64,000 nucleotides of DNA from NCBI GenBank assembly GCA_949710005.1, contig OX453273.1, positions 11,383,246 to 11,447,245 of the forward strand, in the 5' to 3' direction. The number at the start of each line of letters is the position of its first letter. Within the stretch, counting starts at the first letter, position 1. Shown here piece by piece: positions 24,086-34,407 of this stretch. The DNA is from Ricordea florida. Taxonomy: Eukaryota > Cnidaria > Anthozoa > Corallimorpharia > Ricordeidae. A program made the position numbers and the translations under genes. Below the pieces are notes generated by a model that was not told where the DNA came from, searched no databases, and saw only the letters and a list, made by a program, of their open reading frames with translations.

Positions 24086-25994
24086 ATTTGACGGAAAGAG
24101 AAAATATTCTTGCCCGGATAGGCTGAGCTCAATGAGCACCCTTCATATCAACTTCCCATCTTAGTTTCCTACAGAGATCCGACAATGTGTCAATCATCTG
24201 GCCACGCATGACTTCTCCATTCAGTCGCTCCTGCATTTTTATTTGGCGCCAACTCTCAACATATTACTTTCGTGACACTTGGATTTCAAATATTTTCCAC
24301 TCCTTTTTAAAAACGCATCGCCAAGGAATTTTCAGGGACAGGTAGGGACAGTTAAAAAATAGCAAGCCGGGTAGAAAACATAACAAACCAAATGATGGTA
24401 CTTGAGCTTAAAATGGATATTGTTTTACCAGACAAAGACAAAACCGTGGGATAAACTAAATAGTGTAAGCAAAATTTTGTCTGTAATGTCTACAACGCAT
24501 TCTAGGTTAATTGTTCGCTTTGCATGACTCTTAAAATGGAATAAATATTTTTGGTTTTGCAAGAAAATAGTTCGCTGTTGAGCTGAGAACATAAATATAC
24601 GAGTTTCCTTTCTCCGGTTGTATGCCCCTTAAAATTAATGTACGCGGGTGGAAATTCGTTTTTCTAAAATGGGGCCTTTCATGAAAATGATGATCATTAG
24701 AAATATGGGAATACTTTTAATTTTCGCAGGTACTTGCATTTCTTGGCCTTCACATAAGTCTGTTTTCTACGTACATTTAACAAAGAAAACTGCGTTTAAA
24801 GCTTTCGTGAGACTTGTAGGACTTAAACTTCCCGCATTTAAGACGATTGAAATGGCGATTCAAGATTAAAAAAAAAAGAAATTTGCAGATGAAGCCAATG
24901 AAGAAAAATAAAAGCCTCTTTTAGTTCTGACAACCACAAATTTGCATATTATCGCACCACACGCCTATAAGGAATCTGCCTAATTAATTTCGAACGGCTT
25001 ATTTTGCCAGTTTCCTTCCTCTTAAAGATAGTATTTTTTACTGCAGTGTACCGAAAGAACCTTTTCAGTGTCCTAAGATTACTTCTGATACGATATCAAA
25101 GACTTAATGCGAATGTCGGGGTCAATTTCTCTCAGAACAATCTTGACATAACTGGCCGATAAATTCCTAATGTCTACGTAGGGAGTCTAAGGTCGGTCCG
25201 GAAGTTCGTGGCATGTTCCAATTAAGTAAAGCGGATATGTTGAAATTTGCTGCAAAATAAATAGGTTAGTCGATTACACGTGACAACGGGCGACCGCTAA
25301 AGGGGCGCGATTCTGGAAAAACCTGAAATTTCGGACACAGTAATGGTAACAAACTTTCCATTTCCTAAAACTTCGAGAGGGAAAAGTTCCCTTTTCTTGA
25401 TGCCTGTGAAAGAACCTCCCTCGAAGAATGATGTATGCTGATAACCTTTTCGAGCGTTTCGGAAAAAGCTCGCCCGGGTTCGGCTAGTTTCTCGAAAAGC
25501 CGATTAGCACTAATAGAGGCTTAAACGATTAGGGTTTATAGTTTATAGGTTACTTGCTTTTTAACCCTGGATTAGCCATATAATCGACTTTTGACAACCC
25601 AGCCCAGGTTCCAGAGGCATCGGCCTATAAAGACAGTGGTTTATCTCCAGTGTAATATAATTTATTCACACAACTGGCGTAAAACAAAGGACACCAAGCA
25701 ATCTTAATAATGTACCTAACCCTAACTAACAAAGAAGAGAAATACATTAAATTACAATAGAGATGAGCCCAGTTAGGAAAATCTCTTTAATCTCTTTCTT
25801 CCTCGCACGCCGACCACGTAACCGACATGATGCTTTCCATTTTCCCCCGGCGGGAGTAGGTCCTTTTTTGGAATTTTTGGGTGGGGACTGTTGCTACGGC
25901 CCTAGAGCACTTTGCCTACCGTTTGAACTAGTTACTCATGCACGCACAGGACGGATCTAGGTTTGTGTGTGGCCTATCAATAAATCTATCTATT
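24086..25994. other. Intergenic region upstream of CTNNAL1
   Basis: It should contain the CTNNAL1 promoter and 5' UTR, but no element can be pinned down. A 73-residue frame at 24,648-24,869 has no recognisable domain. No other feature is visible up to the Polinton target duplication. Confidence 0.4.
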
Positions 25995-26000
25995 ATACAA
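25995..26000. repeat. Polinton target-site duplication, left
   Basis: ATACAA immediately precedes the left TIR and is repeated exactly after the right TIR, as expected for Polinton integrase. Confidence 0.92.
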
Positions 26001-26251
26001 AGTAGGGGGAAAACGACAGTTCTGGCGCAAGGGCGTGGCCAAAAAACCCTGCACGCGTGCAGGATCGATTTTGAAACTAAATTAGCTTAAAGGAATGACA
26101 CTGTACATCCAAACACTCATCATGCCAAATCAACGTCAAACCGTCAAAGAGCTCCGCGCCATTGCCAAGGATCGCAAGATAGCCAAATATTATACGATGC
26201 GTCGGGGAGAGCTACTGGAGGCGCTGGGGATGGAAGAGGTACCTAGTGGTG
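26001..26251 (+). repeat. Polinton left terminal inverted repeat (251 bp)
   Basis: It matches the complement of 42,566-42,816 base for base in my reading; the first difference is at 26,252. It contains an outer 47 bp, a 16-bp perfect palindrome, a TTAAA promoter-like motif (26,087-26,091) and the first ~43 codons of the polymerase gene counted from ATG 26,122. Confidence 0.92.
26048..26063. promoter_or_regulatory. 16-bp perfect palindrome in TIR (copy at 42,754-42,769)
   Basis: CCTGCACGCGTGCAGG lies 47 bp from the element end and about 23 bp before the TTAAA motif. It could be a binding site for a dimeric protein (polymerase accessory factor, integrase or repressor) acting at both ends. Function is inferred from position only. 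Confidence 0.5.
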
Positions 26252-29200
26252 CTGGTGGTGGTAGTGGTGCTGGTGCTGGTGCTGGTGGTGGTGGTGGTGG
26301 TGGTGGTGGAACAACGCATATTCTCGATGAGCCTGTCCCAGAAATAAATGTCCCGATTCTTAGGCCCACAAGATATGTACCTCCTAATCGGTATAGAACA
26401 CTTCTTTCGGGATATAACAAAGATGCACAAAAGAAAATAAACAAGTTTGCGAATTGGATTTTGAATCGTGTACCAAAGAGAATCAAAAAGCCTGTGAGCG
26501 AGAAACTCAGGAAGTTGAAGGAGGAAATAAGGAGCATCTGGGCTGCAAAGGAGCCGTTCAGTGTAAAAGAAAAGGAAACTGCAATGAAGGGGTTCTTCAA
26601 GACCTATAGGATCGATGGTAAGATGGGGTACGGTCCTCGAGAGTTCATCAAGAAAATAAAATCAAAGGTTTTGGAGTTACTTTATACTAGAAGAAAACCC
26701 ATCAAGGTGAAGTTTATACTAACTTGTAGATTCGTAAAAGAGGATCTTGTTACGGGTAATGTTGAATACACTGAGGGGTACTTTCATACTAACCTTGAGA
26801 TAGTAACGGACTCAACTGACACAAATAACTTATTCGATGCAATGACGGAATTACAACTTGAAACGGTTGCGAAGTTTGAAGGTGAACAGTCTGGGTGGCA
26901 ATTTGATCGAGTTGAGTACTTTGATATACACATTAATCCATTTGAGCCTATCTCTGGGACTTCTTACATACCTCTACCAAAGGTTCTGGCTGATAAGAAG
27001 GCTATAATCAATGTCAAGAATGAGAATGACCATGAGTGTTTCAAGTGGGCGGTGACATCTGCTGTATTTCCCAAAGAGAAAGATGGCCAAAGACTGAATG
27101 CTGAGATGAGAAAGAATTCTGAGAGGTTTGACTGGACGGGAATGGAGTTCCCTGTTACACTAAGGGACATTACCAAGTTTGAAAAGCAAAATCATTACGC
27201 CATTAACGTATATGGATACGAGTCTGAGGTGAACGTTTTGAGAATCAGTAAGCGGCGAGAGGTGAGAGTGATAAACTTACTTTTGTTACACAAAGATGAA
27301 ACGAATCACTACTGTTGGATTAAGAACTTGAGTAGGCTTTTGTCATCACAAGTTGATAAACACGATGGTAGAAAATACTTTTGCCACAGATGTCTTAACC
27401 CATTCAATACACAATCATCACTGGACAAGCATCTAGAGTTTTGTGGCAATCATCAAGCAGTCAAGACGACAGTCCCCATGAACGAAGATGGGAGCCCGCA
27501 GTTCTTCCGTTTCAAGAATCACAACAGGAAGATGGAGGTACCGTTTGTTGTGTATGCAGATTTTGAGTGCTACACTGAAAAGATGTATACTTGTTACCAA
27601 GATGAGGGTAGGAGCTTCTCCAATAGATATCAAAAGCATAAACCATCAGGTTTCTGTTACCTGATCAAGTGCTTTGATAACGCTATATTCGAACCCAAAC
27701 TTGTGAGGCACACAGCTGAGTCACCAGACGAAGATGTACCCAAGATGTTTATGGAGAGCTTGGAGTCGGATGTCAAACAACTCTATGATAGGTTCAAGCT
27801 ATCCAAAAATCCTCGTGTCAGTCAGGATGAGAGAATAGCCTATGAAAATGCCACACATTGTCACATATGCGGATCGACGCTTGGCCATGACAAGGTGTTG
27901 GACCATTGTCATCTTAGTGGAAAGTACAGAGGCGCCGCGCACCAAGACTGCAACTTGAATTACAAGGTGCCTAATTTCATACCAGTTATATTCCATAACC
28001 TATCCGGATACGATGGCCATTTATTTGTGAGGAACATAGGGGAAACGAAAGGTAAGCTGGATTGCATACCAGTCAACGATGAAAAATACATTTCGTTCAC
28101 GAAGGAGATTGTTGTCGACTCTTACAAGAACAAGAAAGGGAAAATGGTTGAGATTAAACGGGGAATCAGGTTCATTGGCAGCTTTCGGTTTATGGCAGCG
28201 GGCCTCAGAAGGTTGTCAGACAACCTACCACAATCTTCTCTGGTGAATGTAAAGAGTTGGTTTGAAAGGGTGATGGAAGATGGCACAGACCTGCAGTTAC
28301 TCACTAGGAAGGGGGTATTTCCGTACGATTGGTTTGATGGGTTTGATAAGCTCAGTGAAACCCATCTCCCACCAAAGGATGAGTTCTACTCGAAGCTCTA
28401 CAATGCCGAAATATCGGATGAGGATTACCAGCATGCTCAAAACGTGTGGAAAGTCTTTGGGATTGAGAGCTTCAGGGAATACCACGACCTTTACCTTGAA
28501 CTGGATGTCTTGTTGTTAGCTGATGTTTTCGAGAACTTCAGGGAAGTTTGTAGAAAGAACTACGACTTGGATCCAGCTTGGTACTACACTGCACCTGGAT
28601 TGGCGTGGGACGCGGCCCTGAAAATGACCAATGTGAGATTGGAACTTTTGAATGACCCTGACATGCTTCTCATGTTTGAGGAGGGCATCCGAGGGGGCAT
28701 CTCCATGATCTCAACTAGATATGGCAAAGCCAACAATCCATACATGAAAGATTATGACCCATCATTACCCACAAAGTACATCACATACATGGATGCAAAC
28801 GGTTTGTACGGCCCGGGTGTGCAATGAGTAAACCTTTACCAACACATGACTTTCGATGGTTGACTGAAGAAGAGCTTGTATTGAAGTGGAAAGATCTACC
28901 ATGCATACTAGAGGTTAATCTAATGTACCCAAAGCACCTTCACAAACTGCACAATGACTATCCATTAGCACCAGAGAGAGTTACGGTAAATGGTGTGGAT
29001 AAGCTAATTCCAAACCTAAGGGACAAACGAAAATACATCATTCACCACGAGACACTGAAACAGTATTTGAGTCTCGGGTTGAAACTCTACAAGATACACA
29101 GAGGCATCACATTCAAAGAGTCCGCGTGGCTGAAGCCCTATATCGACCTGAACACCGAACTAAGGACCAAAGCAACAAACGACTTCGAGAAGGACTTTTT

Positions 29201-29955
29201 CAAGTTGATGAACAACTCAGTCTGGGAAAACGATGGAGAACGTGAGGAACAGGGTGGACGTTCGTTTGGTCACTGAAGAGTCAAAAGCCAAGAAGTTGGC
29301 ATCGAAGCCGAATTACCACCACAGCACGATCTTTTGCGAGAATCTGGTTGCAGTACAAATGAAAAAGACGAACTTGGTGCTGGACAAACCCATTTACCTA
29401 GGCTTTTCAGTCCTGGAAATAAGCAAGACCATAATGTACGACTTTCACTACAACTACATCAAGCCCAAGTACGGTGACAAGGCCAAGTTGTTATTTACAG
29501 ACACAGATTCACTGGCCTACGAGGTGGAGACGGATGACTTCTACAAGGACATTAGCCCAGATGTGAGGGACAGGTTCGACACCAGCAACTACCCTGAAGA
29601 CCATCCATCCGGCATTGAGGTGGGCGTGAACAAGAAAGTCGGGGGCATGTTCAAGGATGAAGCGGGTGGCCAACAGATCATAGAATTCGTGGGTCTTCGG
29701 GCCAAGCTATATTCATATATGATGGATGAGGGAAAGGAGGAAAAGAAGTGCAAGGGTGTGAAGAAGGCTGTGGTGAAAAAGAGCATAAGCTTCAAAGACT
29801 ACAAGGATTGCCTCTTCAATAAAAAATCACAGAGGAGGACAATGAATATCATCAGGAGTCACCTGCACGACGTGTACACAGAGACTGTGAACAAGGTGGC
29901 ACTATCATGCGAAGATGACAAAAGGCTGGTAAGGGAGGATGGGATACACACATAA
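26122..29955 (+). pseudogene. Polinton DNA polymerase B, two frameshifts
   Basis: This is the family-B polymerase of the protein-primed type that would copy the element. Counting from the upstream ATG at 26,095, the parts are: a short Rho-N/SAP-like domain (TVKELRAIAKDRKIAKYY), a Gly-rich linker, a C2H2-like finger (~430-450), the ExoI motif DFE (~489), an endonuclease-VII-like Cys/His cluster (CHICG to DHCHLSGKYRGAAH, ~589-625), ExoII (~640), ExoIII (~800-815), and motif A (DANGLYG, ~899). The frame then shifts near 28,812-28,822 and again near 29,225-29,235. Motif C (DTDS) is at 29,500-29,511. I prefer the start at 26,122 because it lies 30 nt after TTAAA, like other genes here. Both breaks sit at short homopolymer runs, so assembly error is possible. 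Confidence 0.9.
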
Positions 29956-30037
29956 GCATATGGTCACTTTAGGACTCTGATTTCGGTAAAAACTTAAAGA
30001 TTTAACTATACATATTACCCAACCAGACAAAGTCGGT

Positions 30038-30871
30038 ATGGATTACGATTCAGATGAAACTTACTACAGCCTTGTCGATCATTTTCAGTCTATGTTCAAG
30101 AAAGCTGATGAAGAGGACGAACAGGTCTGTAAGCATGAAAGTGTGTATAGGGATGAGACAGGGATTGTTGTTTGTAGCCTATGTAAGATTGAACTAGAAC
30201 GGATGGACTATTCCAAACTACAATGGACGTACAACCCATCAGACATTAGGTATGATCTTCGTGGATCAAAACCAAAGGGAGTTCGTAATGTATTCGAGAG
30301 ACATGACTTGAATGTGTCTTCTATGATGATCGATGTCGTAGAAGCCAAGTATCAAGAGATCGTAAAGTCCAAGTGTAAAAATCGCGGCCAGATTCGTACG
30401 TCTTTGGTGGCTGCATGCTTGTTTTACACTTACCAAGAATTTGGTGAGTATCGTACGTTAGATTACATTATGAATTTGTTTGGCATCAAGAAAAGAGCCA
30501 TGACACGTGGTTTAGAAATGTACTTGGAAGCATTCCCAGAGGCGAGAACCAACAACATTACACCAGAGAAACTTATTCCCTGGTTAATGAGAGTTACTGG
30601 GGTTGATGAATCTCATCAAAGACGTATTTTGTCCATTGCCAAGTACTTTCGGTCAACATCACAGATTCTTGAGCGCTGTACTAGCGGTGTAGTTGCAGCG
30701 GGTATTGTCTTCTTTTACTTATGTATGAACCAGGAGTATAAAAATCAAATAGGCATGACGAAGAAGATCTTTGCCGCCAAACTTGAAATTTCGGACATTG
30801 CATTGATCAAGATGGTTCGTGAAATGGCTGACATCTCAACAACGTCACTTAAGTACCCTAGAGGGTGGTAA
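30038..30871 (+). CDS. TFIIB-like transcription initiation factor
   Basis: The 277-residue protein has the layout of TFIIB. An N-terminal zinc-ribbon-like cluster (C31-x-H33, then C46-x2-C49) is followed by two helical cyclin-like repeats (about 80-165 and 175-265), with family-like segments RTSLVAACLFYTYQEFGEYR and GVVAAGIVFFYLCMN. TFIIB bridges TBP/promoter DNA and RNA polymerase II. Large DNA viruses are known to encode TFIIB-like proteins; I do not know it as a standard Polinton gene. The first ligand pair is C-x-H rather than the usual C-x2-C/H. A TTAAA motif lies 39 nt upstream. Its 3' end overlaps the convergent integrase by 27 bp. Confidence 0.75.
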   Translation: MDYDSDETYYSLVDHFQSMFKKADEEDEQVCKHESVYRDETGIVVCSLCKIELERMDYSKLQWTYNPSDIRYDLRGSKPKGVRNVFERHDLNVSSMMIDVVEAKYQEIVKSKCKNRGQIRTSLVAACLFYTYQEFGEYRTLDYIMNLFGIKKRAMTRGLEMYLEAFPEARTNNITPEKLIPWLMRVTGVDESHQRRILSIAKYFRSTSQILERCTSGVVAAGIVFFYLCMNQEYKNQIGMTKKIFAAKLEISDIALIKMVREMADISTTSLKYPRGW

Positions 30872-31834
30872 TTCAGTATCATCGGGGACAACTTGGAGTT
30901 CCTCGCGCACAAACCCTCGCTTCGGTACTCCATCCAAATAGTACACCACTGGCTGATCTGGTGAAATTACCGTTCTCGCTATGTCATAAACCTCAAGGCT
31001 CCATACAGGATCAGTGGCTCTCCGTTTGTCACCACCTTCATCTTCACCGGGCGAATACAAATACCTAACCTCGACTCCCGGGGGCAACCTCTTCTCATTC
31101 AAACCCACAGCTCTCTTGTATTCCATAGGCTTAACATCAACCTCTTTCAATTCCAAAGCTTCATCAGGCTCTTTACCTGTGATGCGTGTGGGTTCAGAAT
31201 TCAAAGTCTTCATGATGGCGGGCAGCCTTTTCACCCAAACCCTGGACCTAACATCACTCACCATCTCCTGCGCGTATTGATGGCTAAACAATTTCTCACC
31301 AAGCGTTCTGTTAGCCCTCTCTACAAAAGCCTGCGCTCGATGATTACCAGCTTTACTTCGCTGTACGTCTACTTGATGCTTGTTCATCAAGTGAGTGACA
31401 CTACCCATGAATTCTCTACCGGGATCCACCATTAATGTCTTTGGCCACTTTAGCCTCCGAGCATAAATCCTCTCAAACGCCCTGGCCACTTCACCACTAT
31501 CTTTGGAGGTCAGTGCCTCAGCATCTTTGTACCTAGACGCGATATCAACCACAACCAGCGCATAGCGGTATGTTTTTCTTCTCACTGTATCGCGAGGAAG
31601 AAACAGCAAGTCCGCTTGATGAATTTGATTTGGTTTGCCAACGACCCAATGTGGTCTGGGTATATACCTTGGTGGAGGAACATAAATCTGCCACAATGCT
31701 TGCTTCTCCAACCAATCTCTAGCAACACTTTCGGTCACTTTGGCCGCACTCGCCAACTTTGCTATGGCCGAGTACCCTTTCCAGTATCCATCGGTAGAGT
31801 AGTATAATCGACTTAAACCATCGTCACTAGACAT
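30845..31834 (-). CDS. Polinton integrase (retroviral-type, DDE)
   Basis: The 329-residue protein inserts the element and generates the 6-bp target duplication. The catalytic triad is visible: D75 (HQADLLFLP), D137 (MVDPGREF) and E172 (AFVERANRTL), a D-D-34-E spacing. A C-terminal beta-rich segment (DPVWSLEVYDIARTVISPDQ) fits the usual DNA-binding end of Polinton integrases. An N-terminal helical region (about 15-50) takes the place of the zinc-binding domain. The frame is intact. It diverges from the capsid gene with only 25 bp between start codons. Confidence 0.92.
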   Translation of the reverse strand: MSSDDGLSRLYYSTDGYWKGYSAIAKLASAAKVTESVARDWLEKQALWQIYVPPPRYIPRPHWVVGKPNQIHQADLLFLPRDTVRRKTYRYALVVVDIASRYKDAEALTSKDSGEVARAFERIYARRLKWPKTLMVDPGREFMGSVTHLMNKHQVDVQRSKAGNHRAQAFVERANRTLGEKLFSHQYAQEMVSDVRSRVWVKRLPAIMKTLNSEPTRITGKEPDEALELKEVDVKPMEYKRAVGLNEKRLPPGVEVRYLYSPGEDEGGDKRRATDPVWSLEVYDIARTVISPDQPVVYYLDGVPKRGFVREELQVVPDDTELPPSRVLK

Positions 31835-31859
31835 TTACAACAAGATTAAGTGCACTTAA
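31835..31859. promoter_or_regulatory. Compact divergent promoter between integrase and capsid genes
   Basis: Twenty-five bases separate the two start codons. They contain ATTAAGTGCACTTAAATGG, with the palindrome TTAAGTGCACTTAA; the rightward TTAAA runs straight into the capsid ATG (TTAAATG). This resembles the poxvirus late TAAATG arrangement, by analogy only. Confidence 0.5.
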
Positions 31860-33095
31860 ATGGCTGGAATATCATACATTCTTGACACTGATCGTGTTCC
31901 CAGGATGCGTAAAGGTTTGAGGGCCGAGGCCTCATTAAATCGGATCACGCTAAACCCCTCATCAGCCAATCCTGGCGAGACATTATACATTGAAATACCA
32001 AAACTGGCCGACAACCTGGTGATTGTGCCTGGCAGCGTGTACATCACTTTCGATATGAATGTGACAGGACACAAGAACAACACACTTGTCAACAACTTGG
32101 GAAGGAACCTAGTTTCACGATACAAGGTTCTATTCGGGGGTGAAATCATAGAGGACCTTGACAGGTTTGATTTGTTCAAGACTTACCACGATTTGTTTTT
32201 GTCAGAGACCGATCGCAATAACAGATTGAGACAGGGCATATCATCCGAGAATGTAAGGAAAATCAGAACCAATGCCGGTGACAAAGTTACCTCAAATGCA
32301 GCAGAAAATACTCTAGGTGCAGTCCATAACACCAGGTACGAAATACCATTGGACCACACGATACTGAAAGATCACGGAGTCTTCTATCCAAAAGCCTTAC
32401 CACATCCACTCAGATTCGAAATAACTCTAGCTTCAGTCTCTGATGTCGTCGTTTACTCAAACGCTGAAACACCACCTGATTACAAACTAACAAATATGGA
32501 GCTGGAGTATCAATGCATATCAAGTGACCGATTAGCCAGTCAAGCCATTGCCTCGTACCGGAGTGGAAAGGTTTTCTTGTATGAGAGGATACTTCTTCAC
32601 AAAACGTTCCCGATCTCTGAGAATACTGATGGTGTGATAAATGAGCACGTTAACGTGCCTAGGAGGTCCATGACTGGAATACTATGTATTTTCACAGCCC
32701 CATATGCAGCAGGTGCCAGGGACTCTGAGATTTTTGCAAACCCAAAGATCACATCGGTCAAGATTGACAAAGATGGGGTACCAAACAAACTTTATTCGAA
32801 AGGTATGATACCAACTGATTTATGGCAGGCCATAATTAAACGAGTTGGTATCGATGATTCCATCAAGGAGTCTGATTTCTATACGAACAAGTTTGCTTTG
32901 TGGATCGATCTGAGGACTTACCCTGACAACGATGTTCATGGGAACGGCTTGGAGCTAACCAGTACTCGAGATGGCATAAGACTCGAGATTAACAGGGAGA
33001 AGAGAGGAGGCAGGGTCCTTACCTGCTACATGTTCGTGGTTGCTGACGCAGCTATGGAGATTATGAACTCAGATTTAAAAGGTGCAGTGTACTAG
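31860..33095 (+). CDS. Putative major capsid protein (double jelly-roll, F54H12.2-like)
   Basis: The 411-residue protein is of the type often annotated in cnidarians as F54H12.2-like, which I take to be the Polinton double jelly-roll capsid protein. It is beta-rich with no transmembrane segment. The early region (TLYIEIPKLADNLVIVPGSV) and the late region (LTCYMFVVADAAMEI) look like strands of two stacked jelly rolls. Position between integrase and ATPase fits the morphogenesis block. It is shorter than capsid proteins of many Polintons (500-650 residues). Assignment is from family recollection and context; a structure prediction would settle it. Confidence 0.6.
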   Translation: MAGISYILDTDRVPRMRKGLRAEASLNRITLNPSSANPGETLYIEIPKLADNLVIVPGSVYITFDMNVTGHKNNTLVNNLGRNLVSRYKVLFGGEIIEDLDRFDLFKTYHDLFLSETDRNNRLRQGISSENVRKIRTNAGDKVTSNAAENTLGAVHNTRYEIPLDHTILKDHGVFYPKALPHPLRFEITLASVSDVVVYSNAETPPDYKLTNMELEYQCISSDRLASQAIASYRSGKVFLYERILLHKTFPISENTDGVINEHVNVPRRSMTGILCIFTAPYAAGARDSEIFANPKITSVKIDKDGVPNKLYSKGMIPTDLWQAIIKRVGIDDSIKESDFYTNKFALWIDLRTYPDNDVHGNGLELTSTRDGIRLEINREKRGGRVLTCYMFVVADAAMEIMNSDLKGAVY

Positions 33096-33108
33096 ACATA
33101 ATCGAAAG

Positions 33109-33747
33109 ATGAATGAGTTAGTGGACAAAATCCCATTCAACTGTATCATTACAGGACCTACGAATTGTGGAAAGACTCAATACATAGTGGACCAGCTTCG
33201 AGGACACTTTAGGGGCGTGTTCGACCATATTGTCTTGATCTGCCCCACTTACATCCATAACAAGACTTACAGAGGCTTTGCAAAGGGGGACAAGAGATTT
33301 TGGGTGTTCTCACCAGACTCCAGTAATGAGGACGAGATTGACTATTTGCTAGCGCTTTGTTCAACGTTATTCTCGGGTGAGAACACACTCATAATACTCG
33401 ACGATTGCGCTGTTTCGAAAGACTTGAAGAACCGGACAAACAAATTCATCAATCTGGCCTTCTCCGGGAGGCACATTGGCATATCCGTGTGGGTTCTCAC
33501 CCAACAGCTCACATCGATCTCGAAACCATTCAGAGAGAATGTCGCATGCGTGGTGTCGTTTTACAACCCGTCTGAAACCGCGATGAAAATGTTATTTGAG
33601 GAATATGGTGGTGCATTAGATGCTGAAAAACGCAAGAGGTACAAGAAGCTACTCGAGACTGAAAAGTACGCCAGACTTTGCTTTTCACTGCGCCATCCGT
33701 TTGAAAAATACTTAGAGATACCCGCGTCCGAGGCCAAACATGGCTAA
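33109..33747 (+). CDS. A32-like genome-packaging ATPase
   Basis: This is a 212-residue P-loop ATPase of the FtsK/HerA-related packaging group, expected to pump element DNA into capsids. Walker A is GPTNCGKT near residue 20 and Walker B is TLIILDDC near residue 90; WVLTQQLTSISKPFRENV fits the sensor region. I chose ATG 33,109 because the longer frame opens only with GTG, and TTAAA (33,075-33,079) lies 29 nt upstream, inside the end of the capsid gene. The stop overlaps the next gene by 8 bp. Confidence 0.9.
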   Translation: MNELVDKIPFNCIITGPTNCGKTQYIVDQLRGHFRGVFDHIVLICPTYIHNKTYRGFAKGDKRFWVFSPDSSNEDEIDYLLALCSTLFSGENTLIILDDCAVSKDLKNRTNKFINLAFSGRHIGISVWVLTQQLTSISKPFRENVACVVSFYNPSETAMKMLFEEYGGALDAEKRKRYKKLLETEKYARLCFSLRHPFEKYLEIPASEAKHG

Positions 33748-34348
33748 CCCTGAAGAGATACTGAACGGTGCAGCATCAGTTGATACAACACCATCACCAA
33801 TCGATGATTTGGAGTCAAAGAGGGAAACTCTTTCAATGCTGGCTTGTACGGGTTCGACAAAAGAATACACGGGTGTGGTTATGGACCTCCCCGCCGTAAC
33901 CAAACTATCGGACAAGGATGTGGAAAAGTATTACAAAAGGTACCAAGTTGTGTCGGGCAAGAAGATTGCCGATTACTTGGCGGACTCTTCTTTTCAATTG
34001 ATGGCTAAGGCTGTGGATCACGGTTTGAGAAATTACGGAAGTATAGATGACAAAGAGGCTCTTGTGAAAGATTGTAAGAAAGATGAATTGATAATGAAGG
34101 AGATCTCAGATCTATCTGGTTTAGTTATACGCAAAGGTGGAAGAGTCACAGCATTACTTTCGGCATTTGTTCATTTTGCAAATCACTTCAAGTTGAGAGA
34201 GGATGGATACCCAAGACAACTTGAGCAGTACCTAAGTACCAATCCAACACAACTTGAGCAGGACCTAAGCACCAATCCAACACAACTTGAGCAGGACCTA
34301 AGCACCAATCGACAACTTGAGCAAAACCCAACAAAACTCGAGGACTAA
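33740..34348 (+). CDS. Polinton protein of unknown function with 11-residue C-terminal repeats
   Basis: The 202-residue protein begins MANPEEILNGAASVD, overlapping the ATPase by 8 bp. The middle (DLPAVTKLSDKDVEKYYKRY onward) is helical and charged. The C-terminus is a 33-bp tandem repeat encoding TQLEQDLSTNP-like units, about 3.5 copies. No domain is recognised. Lack of its own TTAAA motif and the overlap suggest co-expression with the ATPase, perhaps from one transcript. Nuclear, structural or packaging roles are all possible. Confidence 0.75.
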   Translation: MANPEEILNGAASVDTTPSPIDDLESKRETLSMLACTGSTKEYTGVVMDLPAVTKLSDKDVEKYYKRYQVVSGKKIADYLADSSFQLMAKAVDHGLRNYGSIDDKEALVKDCKKDELIMKEISDLSGLVIRKGGRVTALLSAFVHFANHFKLREDGYPRQLEQYLSTNPTQLEQDLSTNPTQLEQDLSTNRQLEQNPTKLED

Positions 34349-34407
34349 AGTGGATTCTAGGAAAAGTGTCTTCAAGACTGATTGTGCCATGGGCAAAGCA
34401 CCCAATC

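Noticed and set aside
24648..24869. 73-residue frame upstream of CTNNAL1
   Set aside because: No domain, no splice or promoter context, random-looking composition.
26190..26600. Minus-strand Pro/Ala-rich frame opposite the polymerase start
   Set aside because: It is the shadow of the GGT-rich linker of the polymerase gene.
33082..33108. Upstream GTG start for the packaging ATPase
   Set aside because: Eukaryotic context favours the ATG at 33,109, which also fits the TTAAA spacing.
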